64,000 bases of DNA from Paragemmobacter amnigenus (GTDB lineage: Bacteria > Pseudomonadota > Alphaproteobacteria > Rhodobacterales > Rhodobacteraceae), in contig NZ_JAAATX020000006.1 of NCBI RefSeq assembly GCF_009908265.2, positions 221,899 to 285,898 on the forward strand, written 5' to 3'. The translations under genes were made by a program, and so were the position numbers. Below, one piece after another: positions 52,375 through 61,106 of the stretch. A model generated the notes under the pieces. The model made no database searches, was not told the origin of the DNA, and saw nothing but the letters and a program-made list of their open reading frames with translations. Every line of letters starts with the position of its first letter. Within the stretch, counting starts at the first letter, position 1.

Positions 52375-54206
52375 CAGAAGGCCTGCCCCAGCCCGACATA
52401 GATCTGCACGCCATCCCCCGTGTTACCCCCGACCGGCGTCGCCACATCCAGCCGGATCGGCCCGAACCCCGTGTCATAGCGCAGCCCCAGACCCGCGCCG
52501 GAATGCCAGTCGCCGGAATTGCCGAACCCGCCCACATCGATCCGCCCGACATCGTAGAAGCCCACGATCCCGATCCGGTCCGTCACCCTTGCCCGCGCCT
52601 CCATCTGCGCGCCAAGGAAATGCGTCCCGCCGATCCTCGAATCGATCAGCCCCCGTGTCAGCAGAACCCCCAGCGACTGGTAGGGCTGCCCCCGCACCGT
52701 GCCGCCGCCGCCGCTGTAGAACAGATCGTCGCGCGGCGTATCCAGCAGCGCCGACCCCGTCACCGCCCCCGCCTGCACCCGCCCCGCCAGAACAAAGCGG
52801 TCCTCGGCCCCCAGCCCCAGATAGCCCCGCGCATCCAGCGTGCTGCGCGTCCCGCTGCCCGTGGTGCCAAAGCCGAAAAAGGGCTTCACCTCGGCCTCCA
52901 GATACCAGCCCGCCGTCGCGTCGGTCTTGTCGTTGCGCCGGTCCCAAGTCACGCCGACGGGGATCGAGACGTTGCGGAACAGGAACCCGCTCACCCTGTC
53001 GCGCCCTTCGGCATATTCGTAATCCAGCCCGATCCGCCCCGTCAGCGCATCGGTGAAATAATGCGTGGCGGTCAGCCCGACGGTCGCGACATCCGCCTGA
53101 TAATCCTCTTCGTCCAGATGCCCCAACTCGGCCGCGATCCCCACCGTCGTATCGGGGGTGAAGGTCGCGGGCCGCTCCAGCGACACACCCAGCGTGTAAT
53201 CCACCCCGCTCGACTGCGCGCCCAGATTGGCAACCTCGCCATCCACGCGCAGCCGCTCGGCCCCGCCCAGCAGGTTGCGGTGCAGCCAGTAGCCGGTCAG
53301 CGACAGCCCCTCGAAACTGGCGATCTCGCCCCCGAAACTGAACCGGCGCGGCTTTTCCTCGACCACGGTCGCGGTGACCGACAGCAGGTCGGGCGGCATG
53401 ATCCCCTCGGCCTCGGTCATGGTGACAGACCGGAACACCCCTGTCCGCCGCAACCGGTTCGCCGCGCGGTCCAGCTCCTCGGGCGAAAAGACCTCGCCCT
53501 CGGGCAGACCGGCGATCTTGATGACCCGCGCCTCGCGCATCCGCGCCTCGCCCGTCACCGTCAGCGGGCCGAAGCGCAGCCGCGGTCCGGGGTCCAGCGC
53601 GATGCGCGCGGCCAGCGTGGCATCGGCATGGTTCGCCGTCACCTCCTGCCCCGAAACCGCGGCCTTGGCATGGCCCGCGCTGCGCCACCCCCCGACCCCC
53701 GCCACCGCCGCCTCGCGCACCACGCCCGACAGCGCGGGCCGCCCCGCCGCGAACCCCTCGGGCAGCACGGTCCCGCGCGCCAGCGGGCCGATCCGCGCCT
53801 CGGACAGGCGGAAGGCCGGGCCGGGATCGACGCGCACCGTCACCACATCGATCCGCGACGGCGCATCCAGCGGTGCGATCCCTGCCGCCTCGCGCCCGTC
53901 GATCAGGATGTTGATGACGCCGGAATAATGCCCCGCGGCATAAAGCGCACCCAGAAGCTTGCCGTAATCCGCCCGCGCCACGGCAAACAGGTCCTGCGCG
54001 TCCTCCTGCCCGTCCAGTTCCGATGTCACCAGAAGCGATGCAGCGCGCAGCGCCGCCGTCAGGTCCCCGTCACCGCCCGCCACCGCAAAATCCAGCCGCT
54101 CCAGGGCCGCAGCCTGCCCCGCCACCGACATCAGTGCCGCGCAGGACAGGCCCCGCAGTCCATTCCGGATGCGACGAAGCGATGGCCGGGATAGAACAGG
54201 CAGCAA
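52374..54206 (-). CDS. tamA: Autotransporter assembly complex outer-membrane protein TamA
   Basis: Protein of 610 residues: signal peptide (to about AQAAA-LE), three POTRA-like domains (about 35-300) and a BamA-type beta-barrel. The barrel carries the Omp85 motif VRGQPYQSLG and the C-terminal IRLDVATPVGG, ending in QAF (aromatic last residue). Start chosen at TTG 54206 because GGAGG lies five bases before it and no in-frame ATG precedes the signal peptide; TTG is unusual. It is the first gene of the tamAB pair, with 105 bases to rbfA. Confidence 0.92.
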   Translation of the reverse strand: MLPVLSRPSLRRIRNGLRGLSCAALMSVAGQAAALERLDFAVAGGDGDLTAALRAASLLVTSELDGQEDAQDLFAVARADYGKLLGALYAAGHYSGVINILIDGREAAGIAPLDAPSRIDVVTVRVDPGPAFRLSEARIGPLARGTVLPEGFAAGRPALSGVVREAAVAGVGGWRSAGHAKAAVSGQEVTANHADATLAARIALDPGPRLRFGPLTVTGEARMREARVIKIAGLPEGEVFSPEELDRAANRLRRTGVFRSVTMTEAEGIMPPDLLSVTATVVEEKPRRFSFGGEIASFEGLSLTGYWLHRNLLGGAERLRVDGEVANLGAQSSGVDYTLGVSLERPATFTPDTTVGIAAELGHLDEEDYQADVATVGLTATHYFTDALTGRIGLDYEYAEGRDRVSGFLFRNVSIPVGVTWDRRNDKTDATAGWYLEAEVKPFFGFGTTGSGTRSTLDARGYLGLGAEDRFVLAGRVQAGAVTGSALLDTPRDDLFYSGGGGTVRGQPYQSLGVLLTRGLIDSRIGGTHFLGAQMEARARVTDRIGIVGFYDVGRIDVGGFGNSGDWHSGAGLGLRYDTGFGPIRLDVATPVGGNTGDGVQIYVGLGQAF

Positions 54207-54311
54207 AACAACCTCCGGTGCGGGTATTAAGGACTATTGCAACTCCCCAAACCCCGCGCAATCGCAACGGTTGCATGACCGCCGGATTCCGCCTGCCGCA
54301 CAAGGGGCGGG

Positions 54312-54734
54312 CTATTCGCCGGAGCCGTCTTCGTCCTTCGCCTCGATGTCGCGGCGCACCGTCTCGTCCGAAAACAGACGCCGCGTCTCGTCCAGACGGT
54401 CAAAGGTCTCGTCAGGGCGGAAACGCAGGTCGGGCGCGTATTTCAGCGTCATCTCCGCCCCCAGCCGCCGCCGCAATTCGTGCTTGTTGCGGGCAAGCGC
54501 GGCAATCGCCTCGTCGACCGACACAGACCCCATCAGCGGCATCACATAGACCGTCGCCACCTTCAGGTCCGGCGAACAGGACACCTCGCCCACGGTAATG
54601 GACATGCGGTTCAGGTCGGGATCGTGGATCTCGGCACGGTTCAGCACATCCGACAGCGTGCGGCGGATCAGTTCACCGACACGCAGCTGGCGTTGCGAAG
54701 GGCCATTGCCCGAGGAAAAGCGTTTGCTGGACAT
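54312..54734 (-). CDS. rbfA: Ribosome-binding factor A
   Basis: Protein of 140 residues needed for maturation of the 30S subunit. [28 protein letters not shown] is the family N-terminal helix; [24 protein letters not shown] and [27 protein letters not shown] complete the KH-like fold. Start ATG 54734 gives [11 protein letters not shown]. It diverges from dapB, with 97 bases between starts; it is not next to infB, as it is in many Proteobacteria. Confidence 0.93.
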   Translation of the reverse strand: MSSKRFSSGNGPSQRQLRVGELIRRTLSDVLNRAEIHDPDLNRMSITVGEVSCSPDLKVATVYVMPLMGSVSVDEAIAALARNKHELRRRLGAEMTLKYAPDLRFRPDETFDRLDETRRLFSDETVRRDIEAKDEDGSGE

Positions 54735-54831
54735 TGCCCCCACATAGGCCCTTTGCGCGCCCCCCGCAACGGCGGGCTTTCGCCACGCGCCATCAGCCGC
54801 TAAACGGGCGGCAGAGCAGATGGGGGCAGAC

Positions 54832-55641
54832 ATGGCCGATCTTCCGGGAATCGTGGTGACGGGCGCGTCGGGGCGCATGGGGCAGATGCTGGTGCGGACC
54901 ATCGCCGCCTCGGACAAGGCCCGCCTCGTGGGCTGCGTGGAACGCGCGGGCCACGGCTGGATCGGCCGCGACGTGGGCGAGGCGATGGGGGGCGCGCCGC
55001 TGGGCGTGGCCGTCACCGACGACCCGCTGGAAGCCTTTGCCCGCGCGCAGGCGGTGATCGACTTCACCGCCCCCGCCGCCACGGTGGACTTCGCCGCGCT
55101 GGCCGCACAGGCCCGCGCCGTCCACGTCATCGGCACCACGGGGCTGGAGGCCGCGCATCTGGCGAAGATCGACGCCGCCGCCCGCCACGCCGTCGTGGTC
55201 CGCGCGGGGAACATGAGCCTTGGCGTGAACCTGCTGGTCCGCCTGACGCAGAAGATCGCCGCCGCGCTGGACGAGGACTGGGATGTCGAGATCGTCGAGG
55301 CACATCACCGCATGAAGGTCGATGCGCCCTCGGGCACCGCCTTGATGCTGGGCCAGGCCGCCGCCGACGGGCGGGGCGTGCCGCTGGAGGGGGCCATGGA
55401 ATCGGGCCGCCACGGCATCACGGGCGCGCGCAAGCGGGGGGCGATCGGCTTTTCCGCCGTGCGCGGGGGCGACATCGTGGGCGAACATGACGTGATCTTC
55501 GCCGCCGATGGCGAACGCGTCGTGCTGCGCCACATCGCCACCGACCGCGCGATCTTTGCCCGCGGCGCCCTGCGCGCGGCGCTCTGGGGTCAGGGGCAAA
55601 AGCCCGGGCAGTACGACATGATGGATGTCCTCGGCCTCTGA
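54832..55641 (+). CDS. dapB: 4-hydroxy-tetrahydrodipicolinate reductase
   Basis: Protein of 269 residues that reduces the dapA product with NAD(P)H in lysine and diaminopimelate synthesis. [17 protein letters not shown] binds the cofactor, and [19 protein letters not shown] is the conserved DapB active-site block with the catalytic His and Lys. ATG 54832 ([11 protein letters not shown]) is preferred because GGGGGC precedes it; ATG 54820 would add four residues. Confidence 0.95.
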   Translation: MADLPGIVVTGASGRMGQMLVRTIAASDKARLVGCVERAGHGWIGRDVGEAMGGAPLGVAVTDDPLEAFARAQAVIDFTAPAATVDFAALAAQARAVHVIGTTGLEAAHLAKIDAAARHAVVVRAGNMSLGVNLLVRLTQKIAAALDEDWDVEIVEAHHRMKVDAPSGTALMLGQAAADGRGVPLEGAMESGRHGITGARKRGAIGFSAVRGGDIVGEHDVIFAADGERVVLRHIATDRAIFARGALRAALWGQGQKPGQYDMMDVLGL

Positions 55642-55672
55642 CCGCGCGAGGAACGGCCCGTCCTATCCTGAA

Positions 55673-55708
55673 ATTGACTGGTCAATGTCATCGGATATTT
55701 AATCCGAT
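55673..55708 (+). promoter_or_regulatory. Promoter with two overlapping dyads before the small secreted protein
   Basis: TTGACT (55675-55680) and TTTAAT (55698-55703) are 17 bases apart, a good sigma-70-type promoter. The perfect dyad ATTGAC-TG-GTCAAT (55673-55686) covers the -35, and ATCGGAT (55690-55696) / ATCCGAT (55702-55708) surrounds the -10. Such placement suggests repression. Confidence 0.6.
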
Positions 55709-55754
55709 AGCACGACTCTGCCGTATGACTTCAGCTTCCCGGGAGGCTTTCGCC

Positions 55755-56120
55755 ATGTTGCACACAGTCCTGACCACCGCCCTTCTGTCGCTGATCGCGC
55801 TTCCTGCCGCTGCCGAAAGCTTTTCGCGCATCAGCGACCGCGACGATTTCCTGCAAACCGTGCAGGGCCGCGAATTGCGGCTCGGCATGTTCGGGATCGC
55901 GCTTCAGGTGGAACCCGACGGCGATATCCGCGGCCGCGCGCTGGGTTGGGATGTGACGGGCAAGTGGGAATGGCAGGACGGCTATTTCTGCCGCGAGATG
56001 GACTGGTCGGGCTATCCCATCCCCAAGAACTGCCAGCTGGTCGAGGCGCGCGGGGACGAGGAGATCCGCTTCACCGTCGACCGCGGCACGGGCGACAGCG
56101 CGTCGTTCAAGCTGCGCTAG
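55755..56120 (+). CDS. Small secreted protein of unknown function
   Basis: Protein of 121 residues with a signal peptide (MLHTVLTTALLSLIALPAAA-ES). The mature part has two cysteines (FCREMDWSGYPIPKNC) that could pair, and a beta-rich composition. The segment EWQDGYFCREMDWSGYPIPKNCQ is like that of short periplasmic proteins common in Rhodobacterales, but I do not recognise a named family. ATG 55755 has GGGAGG eight bases upstream; the frame extends further back but lacks a signal there. It follows dapB with 113 bases between, holding an operator-like promoter. Confidence 0.75.
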   Translation: MLHTVLTTALLSLIALPAAAESFSRISDRDDFLQTVQGRELRLGMFGIALQVEPDGDIRGRALGWDVTGKWEWQDGYFCREMDWSGYPIPKNCQLVEARGDEEIRFTVDRGTGDSASFKLR

Positions 56121-56121
56121 A

Positions 56122-56239
56122 GAAAATTCTTCTGCGAAGAATTTTCGCGTCGATCTTTCTGCGAAAGATCGGCACCTCGCACGACCCGAACTTTCGCCAG
56201 AAAGTTCGCCTGCAGGAATTTTCGCCAGAAAATTCCTGC
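56122..56239. repeat. Four consecutive perfect hairpins in a convergent gap
   Basis: Hairpin 1: GAAAATTCTTC (56122-56132) / GAAGAATTTTC (56136-56146), loop TGC. Hairpin 2: CGATCTTTC (56151-56159) / GAAAGATCG (56163-56171), loop TGC. Hairpin 3: CGAACTTTC (56187-56195) / GAAAGTTCG (56200-56208), loop GCCA. Hairpin 4: GCAGGAATTTTC (56212-56223) / GAAAATTCCTGC (56228-56239), loop GCCA. They fill almost the whole gap between the ends of the secreted protein gene and the SdhAF4-like gene. Confidence 0.8.
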
Positions 56240-56244
56240 CCCGC

Positions 56245-56433
56245 TCAGAAGTCGATCGCCAGACCCTTCTTCTCCCAGTCGCCATAGCGCACGGGTTCCG
56301 GCCCGTCGCGCCCGCCCAGCTCGGGCGGCAGCTCCTGCGCCTTGGCGGCCTTGCGGCGCTCCTCGGCCTCGGCCAGCGCGCGCAGGGCGGCGGGGGGAAG
56401 ATCGGGGCGGGGCGGCTGGGGCGTGTCGGTCAT
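56245..56433 (-). CDS. DUF1674 / SdhAF4-like protein
   Basis: Protein of 62 residues. The C-terminal GRDGPEPVRYGDWEKKGLAIDF matches the conserved tail of the SDHAF4/DUF1674 family, whose eukaryotic members bind flavinylated SdhA during complex II assembly. No sdh genes lie nearby. The start at ATG 56433 leaves about 65 bases to the divergent rsmB start. Confidence 0.9.
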   Translation of the reverse strand: MTDTPQPPRPDLPPAALRALAEAEERRKAAKAQELPPELGGRDGPEPVRYGDWEKKGLAIDF

Positions 56434-56498
56434 GCAGAGGGTTCCTTGTGCCTGCCGCTTGATATACGCCCGGAGGCAGGCGGAACAAGGGTGACGAC

Positions 56499-57749
56499 AT
56501 GGCGGCAGAGGGTTTGGCGGCACGGGCGGCGGCAGTCGGCCTGTTGGGTGCCGTTCTGGGCGAAGGCCGGCTGATGGCGCAGGTGGTGGCCGATCCGCAG
56601 GGTCCGCTGGCGGGTCTGACCCCCGCCGACCGCGCCCGCGCCCAGCGCCTGACGCTGGCCGTGCTGCGCCATGTGGAACAGGCCGACCGCGTGCTGAACC
56701 CGCATCTGCGCAAATCCCCCCCGCGCCTTGTGCGCGACGCGCTGCGCCTTGCCGTGGTCGAAATCGCCCAAGGCGCGCCCGCGCATGGCGCTGTGAATGC
56801 CGCGGTCGAGATCGTCCGCCGGGGCAAGCGCACGGGGGCGATGGCCGGACTGACCAATGCCGTGCTCCGCAAGGTGCCGGAAGCCCCCTTTGCCGGCCTT
56901 CCCCCCCAGCGCCTGCCGCGCTGGCTGCGCCAGCCGCTGGTCCACAGCTATGGGCGCGACATCGTCTCGGCGATCGAGGCGGTGCAGGCGCAGACGCCCC
57001 CGCTCGACCTGACCACCCGCGACGGGGCAGAGGCACCGGACGGAACGCGCCTGCCCACCGGCACCCTGCGGCTGGAGGAAAAGGGGCAGGTCTCGGCCCT
57101 TGCCGGATATGAGGCGGGGGGCTGGTGGGTGCAGGATGCCGCCGCCGCCCTGCCCGCGCGCCTTTTGCAGCCGCAGGCGGGCGAGCGTATCCTCGACCTC
57201 TGCGCCGCGCCGGGGGGAAAGACGCTGCAACTTGCCGCCGCGGGGGCGCATGTCACCGCGCTCGACCTGTCGGGGCCGCGCATGGAACGGCTGCGCGAGA
57301 ACCTCGCGCGCTGCGGATTGCGGGCGGATGTCGTGGTGGCCGACGCGCTGGACTGGCAGCCCGACGCACCCTTCGACGCGGTGCTGCTGGACGCGCCCTG
57401 TTCGGCCACCGGCACGATCCGCCGCCACCCCGACCTGCCCTTCGTCAAGGATGGCAGCGACCTCCCCGCGCTGGTCGCGCTTCAGGCGCGGCTCCTCGAC
57501 CGCGCGCTGGGGTTCCTGAAACCGGGCGGGCGGATCGTCTTTGCCACCTGCTCGCTTTTGCCGGAGGAGGGCGATGGGCAACTGACCGCCGCCCTGGCCC
57601 GCCATCCGCATCTGCGGGTGGAGCGGCCTGTGCTCGAAGGGATCGACGCGGCATGGTGGACGCCGCAGGGCGGGGTGCGTCTGCGGCCCGACCTCTGGGC
57701 GGACCGGGGCGGGATGGACGGGTTCTTCATGGCGCGGCTTGGCGTCTGA
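56499..57749 (+). CDS. rsmB: 16S rRNA m5C methyltransferase RsmB/Sun family
   Basis: Protein of 416 residues. The N-terminal 140 residues are a NusB-like RNA-binding domain (APAHGAVNAAVEIVRRGKRTGAMAGLTNAVLRKV). The methyltransferase domain has LDLCAAPGGKTLQL (SAM loop), DAPCSATGTIRRHPD with one catalytic Cys, and IVFATCSLLPEEGD with the other. RsmB makes m5C967 in 16S rRNA. Start ATG 56499 has AAGGGTGACGAC upstream. Palindromes at 57754-57797 follow its end. Confidence 0.9.
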   Translation: MAAEGLAARAAAVGLLGAVLGEGRLMAQVVADPQGPLAGLTPADRARAQRLTLAVLRHVEQADRVLNPHLRKSPPRLVRDALRLAVVEIAQGAPAHGAVNAAVEIVRRGKRTGAMAGLTNAVLRKVPEAPFAGLPPQRLPRWLRQPLVHSYGRDIVSAIEAVQAQTPPLDLTTRDGAEAPDGTRLPTGTLRLEEKGQVSALAGYEAGGWWVQDAAAALPARLLQPQAGERILDLCAAPGGKTLQLAAAGAHVTALDLSGPRMERLRENLARCGLRADVVVADALDWQPDAPFDAVLLDAPCSATGTIRRHPDLPFVKDGSDLPALVALQARLLDRALGFLKPGGRIVFATCSLLPEEGDGQLTAALARHPHLRVERPVLEGIDAAWWTPQGGVRLRPDLWADRGGMDGFFMARLGV

Positions 57750-57753
57750 AAGA

Positions 57754-57797
57754 CAAAATCCTTCGAAGGATTTTGCAAATTTCTTCGAAGAAATTTG
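57754..57797. repeat. Two abutting 22-bp perfect palindromes
   Basis: The first, 57754-57775, has half-site CAAAATCCTTC; the second, 57776-57797, has half-site CAAATTTCTTC. Both are centred on TTCGAA and touch without a spacer. They fill the convergent gap between rsmB and the SDR gene. The same convergent placement is seen at 56122-56239 and 18247-18323. Confidence 0.8.
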
Positions 57798-57801
57798 ACG
57801 C

Positions 57802-58539
57802 TCACCTCGGCGCGAAAAGCCGGTAATAGGCCCAGTCGGGCAGGAATTGCGACAGCCGGAACACCCAGGCGAAGGGCACCGGAAAGCTGTTCGAGAAGCG
57901 GTCGCCCGTCATATGCTCGAACATCACCTGCGCTGCCTGCGCGGGTTCCATGATCTGGGGCATGCGAAAATCGTTCTTGTCGGTCAGCCGCGTGCGGATG
58001 AAGCCCGGATTGCACAGCTGCACATCCACCCCCGACCCGCGCAGGTCGCAATACATCGACTCGGCCAGCGACATGGTCCCCGCCTTGGACGCGCAATAGC
58101 CCACCGCGCCGGGCAGGCCGCGGAACCCCGACAGCGACCCCGTGATCACCACATGCCCCCGTCCGCGCGCCACCATCCCCGGCACCACCGCGCCCATCAC
58201 CCGTGCGCAGCCCGTCAGGTTGATGTCACACATCGCCTCGACCGCGTCGGCATCCCAGTCCTGCGCCCTCATCGGCCAGTAGACGCCCGCCAGAAACACC
58301 ACCCCGTCGATCTGCCCCGCCTGTTCCGCCGCCGCCCGCACCGACGCGGTCGAGGCGACATCGACCGGCAGCGCGATCGCCCGCCCCGGCATCAGCGCCA
58401 CCGCCTCGGCCAGCTTGTCGGGCGAACGGGCCGACAGGATCACCTCGGCCCCCGCCGCCGACAGCCGCCGCGCCAGCGACAGGCCCAGCCCCTCGGACGC
58501 GCCGACCAGCCAATAGCGTTTGCCCGCGAACTCCCTCAT
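57802..58539 (-). CDS. Short-chain dehydrogenase/reductase of the sigma-E operon
   Basis: Protein of 245 residues. GASEGLGLSLARRL binds NAD(P), NLTG and VITGSLSG lead to YCASKAGTMSLAE (catalytic Tyr-x3-Lys), and the C-terminal part is typical of classical SDRs. It is last in the five-gene leftward unit. In Rhodobacter sphaeroides the matching gene (RSP_1087 type) belongs to the RpoE regulon, and its precise reaction is not known to me. It overlaps the DUF3833 gene by four bases. Confidence 0.85.
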   Translation of the reverse strand: MREFAGKRYWLVGASEGLGLSLARRLSAAGAEVILSARSPDKLAEAVALMPGRAIALPVDVASTASVRAAAEQAGQIDGVVFLAGVYWPMRAQDWDADAVEAMCDINLTGCARVMGAVVPGMVARGRGHVVITGSLSGFRGLPGAVGYCASKAGTMSLAESMYCDLRGSGVDVQLCNPGFIRTRLTDKNDFRMPQIMEPAQAAQVMFEHMTGDRFSNSFPVPFAWVFRLSQFLPDWAYYRLFAPR

Positions 58540-59096
58540 GCCGGAACCCGCCGCATGGTGGCGACCAGCTCGGCCACGGTGATGCCGAATTTGGTGAACT
58601 GGCTGCGGTTCATGATCGTGCCGTTCTCCATCAGATACATCCAGTCCGTCACGTCCAGCACATGCCCCCCCGCATCGGCATCCAGCCGGATGCGGTAGTT
58701 CAGCAGAACCCCCGCCCCCTCGGCCCGCCCCGCGCCGGGGCCCACCACATCATCCGCCTCGGCGCGGATGGTGCCGTCATTGGACAGGAACAGCCGCCAT
58801 TCGCGGTCCTGCATCCGGCCGGAATCATAGCGGAACCTTTCGCGCAGAACGCCGGAATTGCCGTCCCAGACGCCCTCCATCTCGGCCACGAAACGCGAGG
58901 CGATGCGGCCGGTCGGGCCGTAGATCACCCCTTCGCACAGGATCGGACCCGACAGATGCGTCCGCAGGTCCAGCACGGGACCCTTTCCCGCCAGATCGGA
59001 CGGCCGCTGAGTGCGAAAGCCCACGAAGCGGGATTTCATGGCCACCAGAACCAGCGTGATCACCACACCAAGCAGCAGCGAGAACAGGGGAGTCAT
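58536..59096 (-). CDS. DUF3833-family protein
   Basis: Protein of 186 residues with one N-terminal membrane helix (SLLLGVVITLVLVAMKS). DLRTHLSGPILCEGVIYGPTGRIASRF and FRYDSGRMQDREWRL match the DUF3833 family, mostly beta-strand and probably facing the periplasm. Function unknown. Linked by an overlap to the SDR gene and by a single-base gap to the MFS gene. Confidence 0.85.
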   Translation of the reverse strand: MTPLFSLLLGVVITLVLVAMKSRFVGFRTQRPSDLAGKGPVLDLRTHLSGPILCEGVIYGPTGRIASRFVAEMEGVWDGNSGVLRERFRYDSGRMQDREWRLFLSNDGTIRAEADDVVGPGAGRAEGAGVLLNYRIRLDADAGGHVLDVTDWMYLMENGTIMNRSQFTKFGITVAELVATMRRVPA

Positions 59097-59097
59097 G

Positions 59098-60357
59098 TCA
59101 GACCTCCGAAACCGTTGTGACAGCCAAAAGCGCGACCGCCAGCACCTTCAGCGCGCAGGGAACCAGCGCATAAAGGGCAGATAGCGCAGCCAGCGCAGAA
59201 GGCGCGTTTTCCGCGCCGGGAACGAAACCCGCCGCCTGCAACGCAGGCAGCAGCACCGCCGCCGCCAGCGCCAGCGACAGCTTCGACACAAAGGACCAAA
59301 GGCCGAAGGCCGCCCCCTCGCCCCCCTGCCCCAGTTCGCCCAGACGGCGGGCGAACAGCGAGGGCAGCAGCACCATATCCGCCCCCAGCGCCGCGCCCGA
59401 GGCCAGACAGATCACCGCAAAGGCCACCGTATCCCCCGCCCCCAGTGTCGCCGCCCAGAGGAACGAGGCGATGGCCAGCACCATCCCCGCCAGCAGCACC
59501 CGCTTGGCCCCGAACCGCTGCGCCGCGCGGGACCAGACCGGCGTCGAAACCGCCGCCGCAAGGAAGAACAGCAGCAAAAGCGGCCCCTCCATGCCCGCCG
59601 CGCCAAGGCGGCTTTCGACAAAGAACAGGAACAGGGTCGAGGTGACGGCCACCGGCGCGGCATTCAGCAGCGCGATCAGCAACAGCCGCCGCGCCAGCGG
59701 GTCGGCCAGCGCGGGGCGGAACAGGTCCAGCGGATTGCCCCCGGTGCCGCCCGTCCCCGCCCATTCGCCGCGCATCGCCAGAACCGCCACCACGGCCAGC
59801 GCCGCAAAGCCCGCCGCAAAGCCCGCAAAGGGCGCCCCCATCCACACGCCCAGCGCCACGGGTGCCACGGCGGCGACACAGACCCCCGCCAGCGACCCGC
59901 CCTCGCGCCAGCCTGCCAGCCGCAGATGCCCCTTCGGACCCAGCGTCGCCGCCTTGCCCACGCCTTCGGCATAGAAGCAGATCGTCAGAAAGGAAAAGGC
60001 CGTGAACAGCGCCGACAGCGTGACCGCGAACCACCACAGCGGCGCGATCGGCGGCGCGACCGCGAACAGCCCCAGCATCGCCGCCGCCATCACCCCTGCC
60101 GCGACCGCCACCCACAGCCCGCGCCGCGCGCGGCCAGCCTCGGCCAGCCAGCCCAGAACGGGGTCCTGCACCACATCGAACAGCCGCAGAAGCGCCAGCA
60201 CACCGCCCAGCGCGGCCAGCGTGACGCCGTATTCGTCGACATAGAATTTCGGGGCATGGATATAGATGGGCAGGCCCGCCATGGCGATCAGGGCGGCGAA
60301 CAGGCTCCACCCCGCCAGCCCTGCCCGGGGCGCGATTGCAGGCAGGGCGGCAGTCAT
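59098..60357 (-). CDS. MFS/GPH-type transporter
   Basis: Protein of 419 residues with twelve predicted membrane helices (FAALIAMAGLPIYIHAPKFYVDEYG, etc.). LLRLFDVVQDPVLGWLAE contains the conserved D-P-x-x-G-x-x-x-D region of the glycoside-pentoside-hexuronide:cation (GPH) type. The substrate is unknown; in this operon it may move a lipid or its precursor, but that is inference. The start ATG 60357 overlaps the DUF1365 gene stop by four bases. Confidence 0.85.
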   Translation of the reverse strand: MTAALPAIAPRAGLAGWSLFAALIAMAGLPIYIHAPKFYVDEYGVTLAALGGVLALLRLFDVVQDPVLGWLAEAGRARRGLWVAVAAGVMAAAMLGLFAVAPPIAPLWWFAVTLSALFTAFSFLTICFYAEGVGKAATLGPKGHLRLAGWREGGSLAGVCVAAVAPVALGVWMGAPFAGFAAGFAALAVVAVLAMRGEWAGTGGTGGNPLDLFRPALADPLARRLLLIALLNAAPVAVTSTLFLFFVESRLGAAGMEGPLLLLFFLAAAVSTPVWSRAAQRFGAKRVLLAGMVLAIASFLWAATLGAGDTVAFAVICLASGAALGADMVLLPSLFARRLGELGQGGEGAAFGLWSFVSKLSLALAAAVLLPALQAAGFVPGAENAPSALAALSALYALVPCALKVLAVALLAVTTVSEV

Positions 60358-61106
60358 CGGGTGACTTCCTGCGGCGGCGGCGTGGGCCGGTTGCGGAACT
60401 TCACGCCCTTCAGCGCCAGTTTCAGCGCCTGCCAATGGATCAGCGCCAGCACGCGGCGGCTGCCAAGCGGGCGGCGCACGGCGGCCTTCAGGATTTCCCC
60501 GTCGGTCAGCGGCACGCGCGGGCCGATCAGGTTGGTGTAAAGCCCGCCATCCTGTGACGTGTAGTCGATCCACACCCCGATCCGGTCAGGCCGGATGTCG
60601 AAGCGGAAGGCATACCCCCCCTCCAGCGGCTGGAAGGGCGAAACGTGGAAGATCTTGCGCGCAAGGATCGTGTCGGTCCGCGTGATGGGTCCGTGATCGT
60701 CGCGGAAACACAGATAGGAATGGCGGTCGCCATAGGTGTTGGACACCTCGGCGATCACCGTGCGCAGGTGGCCCAGATGGTCATGGCACAGCCAGAAACT
60801 GACGGGGTTGAACACATGGCCCAGCACGCGCGGCTGGCCCAGCAGCAGGATCTCGTCCGAACCCGGCAGGTCATGCGCCGCCAGCACCTCGCGTACCCAT
60901 GCCGTGCCGCGCCCCTTGCCCGGCGCGCCGCCGTAATCGGCATCATGCACCGCCGTCACGTTGCGCCGGTTGCGCGAGAAAAGCGTCGGCCCCTGCGCCC
61001 GATCCGGGTTCAGCAGGACATAATCCACCGAATAGCGGAAGCTGTTGGCGATGGCCCCCTTCCGCCCGTGGAAGGTCTCGCCCCGGATCAGATCGACGTC
61101 CTTCAT
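60354..61106 (-). CDS. DUF1365-family protein
   Basis: Protein of 250 residues. FRYSVDYVLLNPD, VLGHVFNPVSFWLCHD and IAEVSNTYGDRHSYL are DUF1365 hallmarks. The family occurs beside flavin amine-oxidase-like and fatty-acid-modifying genes, and in Rhodobacter sphaeroides the corresponding gene is in the sigma-E regulon. The start at 61106 (MKDVDLIRGETFHGRKG) overlaps the flavoprotein stop by four bases. Confidence 0.9.
   Translation of the reverse strand: MKDVDLIRGETFHGRKGAIANSFRYSVDYVLLNPDRAQGPTLFSRNRRNVTAVHDADYGGAPGKGRGTAWVREVLAAHDLPGSDEILLLGQPRVLGHVFNPVSFWLCHDHLGHLRTVIAEVSNTYGDRHSYLCFRDDHGPITRTDTILARKIFHVSPFQPLEGGYAFRFDIRPDRIGVWIDYTSQDGGLYTNLIGPRVPLTDGEILKAAVRRPLGSRRVLALIHWQALKLALKGVKFRNRPTPPPQEVTR

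Noticed and set aside
54312..55214. Long upstream extension of rbfA across the divergent dapB region
   Set aside because: The extra 160 codons overlap dapB on the other strand and are composed of Ala/Arg/Ser/Thr; family length (about 130-140) supports ATG 54734.
60002..60540. Short + strand frames opposite the MFS gene
   Set aside because: Antisense to a gene with twelve clear membrane helices and coupled start; no independent evidence.
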